Of a stretch of 49,888 nt of DNA, positions 16,639 to 24,693 are shown piece by piece. The stretch comes from JAGOUY01 sp964562155 (GTDB lineage: Bacteria > Patescibacteriota > Patescibacteriia > 2-12-FULL-60-25). Numbering within the stretch: the stretch's first letter is position 1; the number at the start of each line of letters is the position of its first letter. The translations under genes were made by a program, and so were the position numbers. A model generated the notes under the pieces. It searched no databases. It saw nothing but the letters and a program-made list of their open reading frames with translations, and was not told where the DNA came from. The DNA lies in the NCBI GenBank assembly GCA_964562155.1, contig CAZLRU010000011.1:1-49888 (forward strand), written 5' to 3'.

Positions 16639-16667
16639 TTGCGTGTTTCGCACAGAGGTTGCATAAT
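16639..16667 (+). promoter_or_regulatory. Probable promoter of the HU gene
   Basis: -35 TTGCGT (16639-16644), 17 nt, -10 CATAAT (16662-16667) with a TG just upstream. The 186-nt gap between tRNA-Pro and HU holds no other recognisable feature apart from a TTGACA at 16618 without a matching -10. Confidence 0.45.
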
Positions 16668-16736
16668 AGCCCTGCAAACCCGTTGTATTCGCTCTTTCAT
16701 TCATTATTTATTAGGGTTTGATGCATCTTTTATTTT

Positions 16737-17015
16737 ATGAGCATGACCAAGTCTCAGCTCCTTCAGGAGTTGGCAGCTAAGTCCGGCCGCACGAAGAAAG
16801 AAATCGTGACGGTCATGGAAGCCCTCGTGAAGATGGCCTACAGCCAGGTTAAAAAGGAAGGGATGTTTGTGATCCCTGGTCTCGGTAAGCTCGTGAAGGT
16901 CAAGCGCCCTGCTCGCATGGGTCGCAACCCTGCCACCGGCGAAGCGATCAAAATCGCTGCCAAGACGGTCATTAAGTTCCGTGTTGCAAAAGCTGCCAAA
17001 GAAGCAGTGATGTAA
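16737..17015 (+). CDS. HU-family DNA-binding protein
   Basis: 92 aa. Dimeric nucleoid protein that bends DNA. The N-terminus MTKSQLLQELAAKSGRTKKE forms the helical dimer core, and GRNPATGEAIKIAAKTVIKFR is the beta-arm signature with the intercalating Pro. Two Met codons lie at the start (MSMTKS), so 90 or 92 residues are possible; no Shine-Dalgarno site helps to choose. It is a single gene with its own terminator. Confidence 0.95.
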   Translation: MSMTKSQLLQELAAKSGRTKKEIVTVMEALVKMAYSQVKKEGMFVIPGLGKLVKVKRPARMGRNPATGEAIKIAAKTVIKFRVAKAAKEAVM

Positions 17016-17020
17016 TAAAT

Positions 17021-17050
17021 AAGACCTCGATTCATGTCGGGGTCTTTTTT
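17021..17050 (+). terminator. Terminator of the HU gene
   Basis: AAGACCTCGA-TTCATG-TCGGGGTCTT hairpin (one G-U pair) followed by TTTTATTTG. Confidence 0.85.
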
Positions 17051-17092
17051 ATTTGTTCATTTTTTTCCGATGTGCGACCATATTCTTAATGT

Positions 17093-17545
17093 ATGATCCG
17101 TATTCGTGCCCGTTGGTTTTCTCTTGGAGGTGCTATTTTGGGGGGATTGTTTTTCGTGGCATTGACCCTGCTTTGGATTGTTACTCATGTTGCCGAGCGG
17201 CGTGTGTATCTGGAGGGTGTCTTCGTCTTATTTCTATTGGGGATGGCCGCGTACGCTCTGGATGCGGCAAGTGAATCGCTGACGCTTCAGCATGAATCAT
17301 TGATTTTCGACGGATGGCTTACGCGCCGTCGCGTTGTTCTTTTTCAGGATATGAAGAGTGTCTTGCTGGTGCATGAAGGACTTAATCCTGAGTGGGGAAT
17401 TGAAACGCTCACATTTGAACGGCGTAATGGAGGCGGATATCGTCTTGCTCTTGGACCTCTGTGGCGAAGACGTGACTTGGAGGCGTTTTTGAGTCGGCTT
17501 GAAACGTGTGTGCGTGACGGAAAGTTTGTGGAAGAGGTTCGTTAG
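17093..17545 (+). CDS. Membrane protein with two N-terminal helices and a PH-like C-terminal domain, function unknown
   Basis: 150 aa. Two transmembrane segments (about 10-34 and 41-58) are followed by a cytosolic beta-rich domain (SLTLQHESLIFDGWLTRRRV, then FQDMKSVLLV) resembling the start of a bacterial PH-like fold, and a short C-terminal helix. The family is not recognised with certainty. It stands between HU and the LOG-family gene and is transcribed in the same direction. Confidence 0.55.
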   Translation: MIRIRARWFSLGGAILGGLFFVALTLLWIVTHVAERRVYLEGVFVLFLLGMAAYALDAASESLTLQHESLIFDGWLTRRRVVLFQDMKSVLLVHEGLNPEWGIETLTFERRNGGGYRLALGPLWRRRDLEAFLSRLETCVRDGKFVEEVR

Positions 17546-17568
17546 CGACGATCTCTGTTTCTTCATGC

Positions 17569-17574
17569 TATACT
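17569..17574 (+). promoter_or_regulatory. Extended -10 of the LOG-family gene
   Basis: TGCTATACT, a near-consensus extended -10, ends 9 nt before the ATG. The start point would fall within a few nt of the start codon, so the mRNA is probably leaderless. No convincing -35 is seen. Confidence 0.55.
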
Positions 17575-17583
17575 CTCATCCAT

Positions 17584-18387
17584 ATGGAGCCTAAACGCCC
17601 TGCTCGTTCACCGGCTAAGTTCGCTGCTGCCGCGTTCCGTAAGTTGTCACCGTCTTGGACGGGTGGCGTTCAACAACCCACTTCACAGAAACGATTGAAG
17701 CATTGGCTGTGTAATACAAACAATACGTGTGTGCCTGTTGATGTAAATGATTTTACTGAGAATATCAACTGGAAGATTTTTCGTATCATGGCCGAGTTTG
17801 TGGAGGGGTTTGAGTTTTTGGCGCATTTGAAAAATGAAGTCACCTTTTTTGGGAGTGCGCGTAGTGGTCCCGATGACCCGTACTATCAAATTGCCCGAGA
17901 ATTGGGTTTTTTGTGTGCAAAAAATGGCCACGCGGTGATTACTGGAGGAGGTCCTGGGGTTATGGAAGCAGCGAATCGCGGAGCGTTTGAGAGTGGTGGG
18001 GAATCTGTGGGAATCAATATTAATCTCCCGATGGAGCAGCGACAGAATACGTATGTGAGAAAATCGATGGGGTTTCATTACTTTTTTACTCGCAAAGTAA
18101 TGCTGTCCGCCTCTGCTCAAGCATATATTTTTTTCCCCGGAGGATTTGGAACCATGGATGAACTATTTGAGATGGTGACATTGATCCAAACGGGAAAAAT
18201 GTCGGACCAAGTACCCGTTATTTTAATCGGGAGTGCGTTTTGGGAGCCGATGCTTACTTGGATTAAGCAGGTAATGATTGAGCAGCATCGCTACGTGAGC
18301 CCGGAAGATTTATCTATTTTTCACGTGGTGGATACGGCTGAGGCTGCCTTTAAGATTATCAAGAAAACAAAGGAACGTATTTTGTGA
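17584..18387 (+). CDS. LOG-family (TIGR00730-like) nucleotide hydrolase
   Basis: 267 aa. LOG/YgdH-type Rossmann proteins cleave nucleoside 5'-monophosphates to base and ribose-5-phosphate. FFGSAR, the phosphate loop TGGGPGVMEAANRGAF, and the FFPGGFGTMDELFEMVTLIQ motif (PGGxGTxxE) are all present. The N-terminal 60 residues are an extra basic and polar segment. Older databases call this family lysine decarboxylase, which is a misnomer. It starts right after an extended -10 and ends at a very long terminator hairpin. Confidence 0.88.
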   Translation: MEPKRPARSPAKFAAAAFRKLSPSWTGGVQQPTSQKRLKHWLCNTNNTCVPVDVNDFTENINWKIFRIMAEFVEGFEFLAHLKNEVTFFGSARSGPDDPYYQIARELGFLCAKNGHAVITGGGPGVMEAANRGAFESGGESVGININLPMEQRQNTYVRKSMGFHYFFTRKVMLSASAQAYIFFPGGFGTMDELFEMVTLIQTGKMSDQVPVILIGSAFWEPMLTWIKQVMIEQHRYVSPEDLSIFHVVDTAEAAFKIIKKTKERIL

Positions 18388-18390
18388 TCC

Positions 18391-18447
18391 GATCCTCATA
18401 TACATAAACCCCCGACAGTTGATCGGGGGTTTATGTATATGAGGATC
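18391..18447. terminator. Bidirectional terminator with a 25-bp perfect stem
   Basis: Positions 18391-18415 and 18423-18447 are perfect reverse complements around a 7-nt loop (CAGTTGA). The stem centre CCCCCGA/TCGGGGG is followed on each side by AT-rich sequence. It separates the convergent LOG-family and rpmB genes and is far longer than a normal terminator. Confidence 0.8.
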
Positions 18448-18452
18448 GATAT

Positions 18453-18659
18453 TTATTTTGCGTGTTCGTGTCCAGCGTGCATTTCGGCGGCCAATTTTTT
18501 GAGGGTGCGTAAGATGCGTGTGGAAACGCGAATACGCTGACCGTTGATTTTGACGGTTTGCAAGTTCACCCCCTGGCGGCGACGGGTGGCGATGTTGGAG
18601 TGGCTACGGGAGTTGCCGTATTTAGCGGATTTTCCGCTGAGTTGACAGATGCGCGACAT
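18453..18659 (-). CDS. rpmB: 50S ribosomal protein L28 (bL28)
   Basis: 68 aa. MSRICQLSGKSAKYGNSRSH is the family start, and the central RRQGVNLQTVKINGQRIRVS and RILRTLKK segments are standard. A His-rich end (MHAGHEHAK) is lineage-specific. It stands alone rather than with rpmG. The upstream region contains repeated -10-like hexamers. Confidence 0.95.
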   Translation of the reverse strand: MSRICQLSGKSAKYGNSRSHSNIATRRRQGVNLQTVKINGQRIRVSTRILRTLKKLAAEMHAGHEHAK

Positions 18660-18664
18660 AAATA

Positions 18665-18698
18665 AAGTATCGAGTATTTAGTATCAAGTATCGAGTAT
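18665..18698. repeat. Direct repeat AAGTATCGAGTAT, two copies 21 nt apart
   Basis: Exact 13-nt copies lie at 18665-18677 and 18686-18698, separated by TTAGTATC. On the minus strand, which reads into rpmB, the block gives several -10-like words (TATACT, GATACT, AATACT, GATACT) immediately before the rpmB start. Repeat or promoter cluster cannot be separated from sequence alone. Confidence 0.6.
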
Positions 18699-18817
18699 AA
18701 GCATCTCGAATACTGGAGAATGGGCTAAGGATAGAGGAAGATGGCGGTTTTGGCAAGCCCCACCCCCCTTCGGGTGTGTAGTGGACGATTGTCTGAGAAC
18801 TCGCCACAATATAGTCT

Positions 18818-19459
18818 ATGAATCTTCTTTCCTTGTTGTTTAGTGAGCCTTGGATGTTTGTGGCGTTTATTGCCGTTTTTGTCTTGTCTTTATCTGTCCA
18901 CGAAGCCGCTCATGCGTTGATGGGGTTTTGGTTAGGGGATCAAACCGCTAAACGGGAAGGGCGTTTAACGCTTAATCCTGCCTCGCATATTGATCCGCTC
19001 GGATTTATTTCCCTGTTGTTATTGGGATTTGGTTGGGGAAAGCCGGTGCCGTTTAACCCATACCAACTGAAGTACGGAAAACTGGGGCCGGTATTGGTCG
19101 CCGCAGCTGGTCCGATTTCAAATACGTTGCTTGCGCTATTATTTGTTTTGGTTTTGCGCGTTGGCGGTTCTCATCTCGGACCCACTAATTTACTAACTAT
19201 TTTTGCTGTGGCGGGTGTGGTGCTCAATTTTTCCCTCGCGCTATTTAATCTTATCCCAGTTCCTCCTCTAGATGGCTCCAAGGCACTGCTTGCCATCTTG
19301 GATGAATATCATTTTCCGGCCGCGCACCGTTGGATTACGGTGCAGGGCCCTAATCTTCTTCTTGTGGTGGTATTGCTCGATATGTTTTTGCCGATCGGTC
19401 CGTTGTCGTGGATTTCTTCCACGTCTCAGTGGTTGGCGCGGATACTTATCTCTCTATGA
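18818..19459 (+). CDS. Site-2 protease family intramembrane metalloprotease (M50)
   Basis: 213 aa, the short S2P form. The zinc-binding HEAAH (residues 28-32) is inside the first transmembrane region, and the third metal ligand lies in NLIPVPPLDGSKAL. NPASHIDPLGFISLLLLGFGWGKPVPFNP is characteristic of this subgroup. Substrates are unknown. Its stop overlaps the next start (ATGA at 19456-19459), so the two are coupled. Confidence 0.9.
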   Translation: MNLLSLLFSEPWMFVAFIAVFVLSLSVHEAAHALMGFWLGDQTAKREGRLTLNPASHIDPLGFISLLLLGFGWGKPVPFNPYQLKYGKLGPVLVAAAGPISNTLLALLFVLVLRVGGSHLGPTNLLTIFAVAGVVLNFSLALFNLIPVPPLDGSKALLAILDEYHFPAAHRWITVQGPNLLLVVVLLDMFLPIGPLSWISSTSQWLARILISL

Positions 19460-20811
19460 AATGGCTCACGCGGGAATCTTTTTCTGAACGACGATTTTTG
19501 GGTTGGCGACCATTCGTTACCCATGTTTTTCTTCTTGCGTGGATGGTCGGATTTATCAGTGAATTGATTCGTGCGCATTCGGTATTGGCGGGATTTGATG
19601 TGATGGGTGTGTTATTTGTTTGGCCGACGATTGTTCTTTTGCTGGTTTTTTTGTTGGCGTTTGTTTGTGTTCGACTGTGGCGCGTTTCATTGGTGGCGGC
19701 GCTTGGAGGGCTGTGGGCCTATTTGCCGGCGTTATTTCTCGTGCCTGTTTTTGAACTTGTTATCCAAAGTCTTGGGTTTGTGAACGAGCTTGGTTTTGCT
19801 TCCGGTTGGCAAGCTCTTACCGTTCTTCTTACGGGAGGGCTTCTGCCTGTGTTTGTTGTTCCTCCTGCCTTTCAGCTGATGTGGGTGCTTGTGTTTGGAT
19901 GGACGGCTTGGTCGTGGCGTCGCTCGAACCCCTCTTTGACTATCTGGCAACTCGCGCAAGGCCTGGTCGTGGGATATGTTGGATTTTTGTCGTTATTTCT
20001 TCTGCCATCTTTTATTAGTTGGGTTGTTCTAGTTCGTGAAGTCCCTATTTGGTCGACCGTGGCTCCAGTTGTGAGTCAAGGATTTACCGTCGCACAGATT
20101 GATGGTTATGCCTGGCGTGCCATCTATGAGCGTTTTCCCCTTGCGATAGGGGGGGAGGCTCATGTGAGTCAAACCTGGTTGTTTGCTAGCTTTGCTTGGA
20201 TGAGTTGTCTTGTCGTGCTGCTTTTGCAGCAGGCACGAAGCTGGAAGTGGTCGTGGCGTCGCTGGAGTGGATTTGTTGGGCGTGAGCGGTTTATTCGTTT
20301 ATTTGGAAGTGTTCTTTTAGGTCTGGTTGCGGCCATGATGTTTGGAGAGGGTCATTCTTTTACCTGGACGCACGTATTTGCCTTGATCGAGCTTGTTATG
20401 ACGGTGGGGTTGTGCGCTCTGGTTCAGGCGGCTGATGTTGATTTAATAGAGATGACGCATGAATCGTTGGCGTCTGATCGACCATTGGCGATTGGCTTGA
20501 TCACGACGACTGACCTGGAAGAAGCGCGTTGGTTGTGGCTTGCTGCAGCCTTTCTCGGCTCCTTTTTATTGGGGCTGCCTATCTTTCTTGCCTATATGTT
20601 TGCCCATGTTGCTCATCGTCAGGCCCTGAGTGCTACGCATCGTTGGGCTTTTTTGTCATGGACTTCCTTGCCGGGTGCGGGACTGTTCTTGGTGGGGTGG
20701 GTGGTGGTGGCTGAGCGAGGGGGTTTTGGGACTTTGGCTCCGGCGTTTTCCGCGTTGGTGTTTTTAGCTCTTTTTGCCTGGAATTGGCGAAAATTTGGTT
20801 ATTCTGCCTAG
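19456..20811 (+). CDS. Polytopic membrane protein, function unknown
   Basis: 451 aa from the ATG at 19456, which overlaps the protease stop codon; the frame is open 48 nt further upstream but inside the protease. About ten or eleven hydrophobic helices are visible, Trp-rich, with no recognisable transport or catalytic motif. The co-translation with the site-2 protease suggests a functional link, for instance a partner or substrate in membrane proteolysis. This is inference from overlap only. Confidence 0.65.
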   Translation: MKWLTRESFSERRFLGWRPFVTHVFLLAWMVGFISELIRAHSVLAGFDVMGVLFVWPTIVLLLVFLLAFVCVRLWRVSLVAALGGLWAYLPALFLVPVFELVIQSLGFVNELGFASGWQALTVLLTGGLLPVFVVPPAFQLMWVLVFGWTAWSWRRSNPSLTIWQLAQGLVVGYVGFLSLFLLPSFISWVVLVREVPIWSTVAPVVSQGFTVAQIDGYAWRAIYERFPLAIGGEAHVSQTWLFASFAWMSCLVVLLLQQARSWKWSWRRWSGFVGRERFIRLFGSVLLGLVAAMMFGEGHSFTWTHVFALIELVMTVGLCALVQAADVDLIEMTHESLASDRPLAIGLITTTDLEEARWLWLAAAFLGSFLLGLPIFLAYMFAHVAHRQALSATHRWAFLSWTSLPGAGLFLVGWVVVAERGGFGTLAPAFSALVFLALFAWNWRKFGYSA

Positions 20812-20837
20812 GAGTATTCTATTTTATCCTTTCTATC

Positions 20838-20866
20838 TTGACGAATAGCGTGAACGCTGGTAGATT
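20838..20866 (+). promoter_or_regulatory. Promoter of rpsL-rpsG-fusA
   Basis: -35 TTGACG (20838-20843), 17 nt, -10 TAGATT (20861-20866) with an upstream TGG. It leaves a leader of about 70 nt before rpsL. Confidence 0.7.
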
Positions 20867-20942
20867 AGGCGCACCTTACACGTTTTTACCCTTTATTTTG
20901 GACTATTTGCTCGTTCGAGCTTGTGTGTCCTCTTGTCCATAC

Positions 20943-21374
20943 ATGCCTACCATTGCTCAACTTGTCCGTCGTCCACGTACGACTGGTCGCCGTAAATCTA
21001 AGAGCCCAGCTCTTCAATTTGCGTTTGATACGTTACATCGCAAACGCACGGAATTATCCCGTGGTTCTGCCTTTAAACGTGGTGTGTGTACCAAGGTAAC
21101 AACCATGACGCCGAAAAAACCTAACTCGGCTGTGCGTAAGATCGCTCGTGTGCGTCTTTCGAACGGACAAGAGGTCTCAGCGTACATTCCTGGTGAAGGT
21201 CACAACTTACAAGAGCACTCCATCGTGCTTATCCGTGGTGGTCGTGTGAAAGATCTTCCGGGTGTGCGCTACCACATTGTGCGTGGTGTCTACGATACGC
21301 AGGGTGTTGCCAACCGTCGCGGCAGCCGTTCTCTCTACGGAGCACGTCGTCCAAAACCAGAAGTTAAGAAATAA
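20943..21374 (+). CDS. rpsL: 30S ribosomal protein S12 (uS12)
   Basis: 143 aa. Decoding-centre protein. The start is the ATG at 20943 (MPTIAQLVRR); a longer frame to 20784 is not S12. The family core TPKKPNSAVRKIARVRLSNG and GEGHNLQEHSIVLIRGGR is intact. A stretch of about 15 residues between KSPAL and KRGVC is the long-loop form also known from Firmicutes. Confidence 0.97.
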   Translation: MPTIAQLVRRPRTTGRRKSKSPALQFAFDTLHRKRTELSRGSAFKRGVCTKVTTMTPKKPNSAVRKIARVRLSNGQEVSAYIPGEGHNLQEHSIVLIRGGRVKDLPGVRYHIVRGVYDTQGVANRRGSRSLYGARRPKPEVKK

Positions 21375-21399
21375 TCGACTAACTCCTCTCTGATCTTAT

Positions 21400-21867
21400 A
21401 TGCGCGGAAAACAAGCTCCCAAGCGTAAAGTAGCCCCTGATCCAAAATATGGATCAACCAATGTGGCGAAGCTGATCAACTACATCATGATTGGCGGCAA
21501 GAAACAGAAATCGCAAGGCATCGTGTACTCAGCCTTCGATATCGTCGAAGAAAAAATGAAAAAGCCAGCCATTGAAATGTACGAAGAGGCTTTGAAGAAT
21601 GTCTCGCCAAGCGTCGAAGTCAAATCCAAGCGCGTTGGCGGAGCGAACTACCAAGTTCCGCTTCAGGTACGCGCCGAACGTCGGTTGCAGCTCGCCCTTC
21701 GCTGGATGATTGACGCAGCCCGTTCACGTAAAGGTAAACCCATGTCTGAACGTCTTGCAACGGAAATCATGGATGCGGCTCAGAACCAAGGTGAAGCGGT
21801 CAAGAAGCGTGCTGATGTGCATCGCATGGCCGAAGCGAACCGCGCCTTCGCACACTTCGCTCGCTAA
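21400..21867 (+). CDS. rpsG: 30S ribosomal protein S7 (uS7)
   Basis: 155 aa. Nucleates the 30S head. MRGKQAPKRKVAPDPKYGST begins the protein; VGGANYQVPLQV and the helical RRLQLALRWMIDAAR segments are standard. It is second in the str operon, 25 nt after rpsL, and its start follows TCTTAT without a Shine-Dalgarno site. Confidence 0.97.
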   Translation: MRGKQAPKRKVAPDPKYGSTNVAKLINYIMIGGKKQKSQGIVYSAFDIVEEKMKKPAIEMYEEALKNVSPSVEVKSKRVGGANYQVPLQVRAERRLQLALRWMIDAARSRKGKPMSERLATEIMDAAQNQGEAVKKRADVHRMAEANRAFAHFAR

Positions 21868-21882
21868 TCGATACTTCCAATA

Positions 21883-21953
21883 CGTGAATTGTGCGCGGAT
21901 GTCTGACGGAACAACCGATCGACGCTCCTCTCCACAATTCACGTTTTGTTTTC
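21883..21953 (+). promoter_or_regulatory. Long hairpin in the rpsG-fusA spacer
   Basis: CGTGAATTGTG (21883-21893) and CACAATTCACG (21943-21953) are perfect complements around a 49-nt loop that can form a small inner CGG-AACAA-CCG hairpin. TTTTGTTTTC follows, so the element could terminate or attenuate transcription ahead of fusA. Confidence 0.5.
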
Positions 21954-21986
21954 ATCTTCATCCTCATTTAAGCCTATCAAGCCTTT

Positions 21987-24071
21987 ATGTCTCGTGAATA
22001 TTCTTTAAAAGACACCCGTAACTTTGGAATTATTGCTCATATCGATGCCGGTAAGACAACTGTTTCTGAGCGCATTTTGTTTTACACGGGTCGTAAGCAC
22101 AAAATTGGTGAAGTTCATGAAGGGGAAGCAACGATGGACTGGATGGAGCAGGAACGCGAACGTGGAATTACGATCACGGCGGCTGCCACTACGTGTTACT
22201 GGAAGGGTTCACGCATGAACTTGATTGATACGCCTGGACACATCGATTTTACTATCGAGGTTCAGCGTTCTTTGCGCGTGCTTGATGGTGCTGTGACCGT
22301 GTTTGATGGTGTGGCTGGGGTGGAATCGCAGTCAGAAACCGTTTGGCGTCAGGCTGACAAGCACAACGTTCCACGTATTTGTTTTATCAACAAATTGGAT
22401 CGCATGGGTGCTGATTTTTACGCAGATGTAAAATCGATTCATGATCGTTTGACCAAGCGCGCTGTTCCTATTCAGTTACCTATTGGTGCAGAAGCGAATT
22501 TCATCGGTATCATCGACCTCATCACCATGAAGGCTCAGATGTATCTTGATGAAATGGGTCAGAAGATTGAAGAGGTGGATGTCCCTGCGGATATGTTGGA
22601 GAAGGCCAAGCAATACCGTGGACAAATGATTGAGGCTATCGCAGAAACGGATGAAGCGATGATGAATCGTTACTTGGCCGGTGAGGAGTTTACGCTTGAA
22701 GAATTAAAAGCTGGTTTGCGCAAGGCGGTTATTGCCGGTCTTATCAATCCAATTTTGTGTGGTTCAGCCTTGAAGAACAAGGGTGTGCAGTTTTTGCTTG
22801 ATGCGATTGTTGAGTATCTTCCTTCCCCACTCGATATTCCTCCAACCAAGGCTCATGTTATTGATGATTTAGACCAGGCGGTTGAAGTTCATCCTTCCGA
22901 CAGCGAACCATTTGCTGCTTTGGCCTTTAAGGTCATGACGGATCCATTCGTGGGAAAATTGATTTTCTTCCGTGTTTATTCTGGAACATTGGCAGCTGGT
23001 TCTTACGTTATCAACGCTAAAACGGGTGAAAAGGAGCGTATCGGCCGTATCGTGCGCATGCACGCCAATGAACGTGAGGATGTGACCGAGGTTTATGCGG
23101 GTGATATCGCTGCAGCCGTTGGTTTACGTGGAACGTTTACGGGTGACACCATTTACGACGAACGTCGTCCGCTCATGTTGGAATCCATCGTGATTCCAGA
23201 ACCGGTTATCTCGATCGCGATTGAACCTAAGACAAAAGCTGACCAAGAAAAAATGGGCGTGGCTCTTCAGAAATTGGCGGAAGAGGACCCATCTTTCCGT
23301 GTGCGTACCGATGAAGAAACCCTGCAAACGATTATCGCTGGAATGGGTGAATTGCACTTGGAGATCATCGTCGATCGCATGAAGCGTGAATTCAAGGTGG
23401 AAGCGAATGTGGGTAAGCCACAGGTTGCATACCGCGAAGCTATTCGCGCCAAAGCGGAAGATGTGGAGGGTAAGTACATTCGTCAGTCTGGTGGTCGTGG
23501 TCAGTATGGCCACTGTGTCATTGACATTGAGCCAAACGAACGTGGCAAGGGTTACGAATTCGTTGACGAAATCAAGGGTGGTGTTATTCCTCGTGAATTC
23601 ATTCAACCAATCAACAAGGGTATTCAAGAAGCAAAACAGCGTGGTGTATTGGCTGGTTATCCTTTACTTGATGTCAAGATCACCTTGAAAGATGGAAGCT
23701 ACCACGATGTGGATTCTTCCGAAGCTGCCTTTAAAATCGCGGGTTCGATGGCCTTTCAAGAAGGTTGTCGCAAAGCAGGTTTGTACTTACTTGAACCTAT
23801 CATGAAGGTCGAAGTCGTTACGCCTGAGAGCTACATGGGTGACGTCATTGGTGATTTGAACGCTAAGCGTGGTCAAATTCAAGACATGACTGAGCGCAGT
23901 GGTGCGCGTGTGGTGAGTGCCGAGGTTCCTTTGTCTGAAATGTTTGGCTACTCGACGGGGTTGCGTTCCATGACGCAAGGACGCGCGAGCTACTCGATGG
24001 AATTTGCTCACTACGGTGAAGTTCCGTCCAATGTGGCGCAGACGGTTATCGAAGGTCGTGCCAAGAAATAA
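21987..24071 (+). CDS. fusA: Elongation factor G
   Basis: 694 aa, full length. GTPase that drives translocation. G1 AHIDAGKTT, G3 DTPGHIDF and G4 NKLDRMGAD are in place, then domains II-V including the domain IV loop region around GGRGQYGHC and GYEFVDEIKGG. The start (ATG 21987) is preceded by AAGCCTTT, with no Shine-Dalgarno site. Third gene of the str operon; the usual next gene, tuf, is displaced by an accessory island of about 1.9 kb. Confidence 0.98.
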   Translation: MSREYSLKDTRNFGIIAHIDAGKTTVSERILFYTGRKHKIGEVHEGEATMDWMEQERERGITITAAATTCYWKGSRMNLIDTPGHIDFTIEVQRSLRVLDGAVTVFDGVAGVESQSETVWRQADKHNVPRICFINKLDRMGADFYADVKSIHDRLTKRAVPIQLPIGAEANFIGIIDLITMKAQMYLDEMGQKIEEVDVPADMLEKAKQYRGQMIEAIAETDEAMMNRYLAGEEFTLEELKAGLRKAVIAGLINPILCGSALKNKGVQFLLDAIVEYLPSPLDIPPTKAHVIDDLDQAVEVHPSDSEPFAALAFKVMTDPFVGKLIFFRVYSGTLAAGSYVINAKTGEKERIGRIVRMHANEREDVTEVYAGDIAAAVGLRGTFTGDTIYDERRPLMLESIVIPEPVISIAIEPKTKADQEKMGVALQKLAEEDPSFRVRTDEETLQTIIAGMGELHLEIIVDRMKREFKVEANVGKPQVAYREAIRAKAEDVEGKYIRQSGGRGQYGHCVIDIEPNERGKGYEFVDEIKGGVIPREFIQPINKGIQEAKQRGVLAGYPLLDVKITLKDGSYHDVDSSEAAFKIAGSMAFQEGCRKAGLYLLEPIMKVEVVTPESYMGDVIGDLNAKRGQIQDMTERSGARVVSAEVPLSEMFGYSTGLRSMTQGRASYSMEFAHYGEVPSNVAQTVIEGRAKK

Positions 24072-24089
24072 AATAAGCTAATAGTAAAG

Positions 24090-24129
24090 AATCCCTTGCC
24101 TTCCTATGGTTGGTGAGGGATTTTTGTTT
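24090..24129 (+). terminator. Terminator of the str operon after fusA
   Basis: AATCCCTTGCC pairs with GGTGAGGGATT (11 bp, two G-U) around an 11-nt loop, followed by TTTTTGTTTT. Confidence 0.85.
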
Positions 24130-24176
24130 TGACAAATGTTCTTGTTTGTGAGAAGCACTTGTCTGGAGGCATGTTC

Positions 24177-24383
24177 ATGGTGTTGTGTTCATTGGAAGCT
24201 GTGCGTAGCGGTAGTCTCGCTGTTGCTACGGGCGTTCTGGATTTTGTGGAGCGGCGTTTGGAGGGGAGCCGTTCTCCTTTTATTCGCCTTCCCCTGTGTA
24301 CGCTCGTGGTATCCTGCTGTGTCGTTTCTATCGGTGCCGCGGTTGCGCACGAGACGTACCGCTGTCTGAGTCAGTCCCTCTAA
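24177..24383 (+). CDS. Small single-span membrane protein A of a tandem pair
   Basis: 68 aa from ATG 24177, chosen because GGAGG lies 7 nt upstream; an in-frame ATG at 24171 would have only 1 nt spacing. An amphipathic N-terminal helix (LEAVRSGSLAVATGVLDFVE) is followed by S-R-S-P-F-I-R-L-P and a Cys-containing hydrophobic helix (CTLVVSCCVVSIGAAVA). It has the same layout as the next gene, and both upstream regions share TTGACA, 14 nt, TGAGAA and then GGAGG. No known family; lineage-specific. Confidence 0.55.
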   Translation: MVLCSLEAVRSGSLAVATGVLDFVERRLEGSRSPFIRLPLCTLVVSCCVVSIGAAVAHETYRCLSQSL

Positions 24384-24398
24384 TCCTTTCTTCATCCC

Positions 24399-24426
24399 CC
24401 GCGATTCTCGCGGTGTTTGTGTTTTT
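24399..24426 (+). terminator. Terminator between small proteins A and B
   Basis: CCGCG-ATTCT-CGCGG followed by TGTTTGTGTTTTTG. Confidence 0.75.
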
Positions 24427-24472
24427 GACACGCTTCGTTTCTTTTGAGAAATAGTGGTCGGAGGTATGGGTC

Positions 24473-24664
24473 ATGAGGTTGTCTCTTGTCCGTGCTCATC
24501 GTGCTGCTCTCGATTTTGCTGGGGACATGCTGGACAGCGCTCTCGAGCTCGTTCGTGATGAACGCGTTCCGGAGATCGTTAGCGTTCCCCTCGTGTTCGC
24601 AGCGACTGTACCGGTCGCGGTCGGCCTGATGGTAGATAAGGCCCTCAAGCTCTGTCGGGTCTAG
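24473..24664 (+). CDS. Small single-span membrane protein B of a tandem pair
   Basis: 63 aa. GGAGG with 8 nt spacing precedes the ATG. An Arg-rich amphipathic helix (RLSLVRAHRAALDFAGDMLD) leads to R-V-P-E-I and a hydrophobic helix (VPLVFAATVPVAVGLMV) with a short basic end. It aligns by eye with protein A (L-D, then R-x-P-x-I, then the membrane span, then a Cys near the end), suggesting duplication. Bounded by its own terminator. Function unknown. Confidence 0.55.
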   Translation: MRLSLVRAHRAALDFAGDMLDSALELVRDERVPEIVSVPLVFAATVPVAVGLMVDKALKLCRV

Positions 24665-24693
24665 ACTATCGAGCCCCTCTTTGCTGTCTTTAA

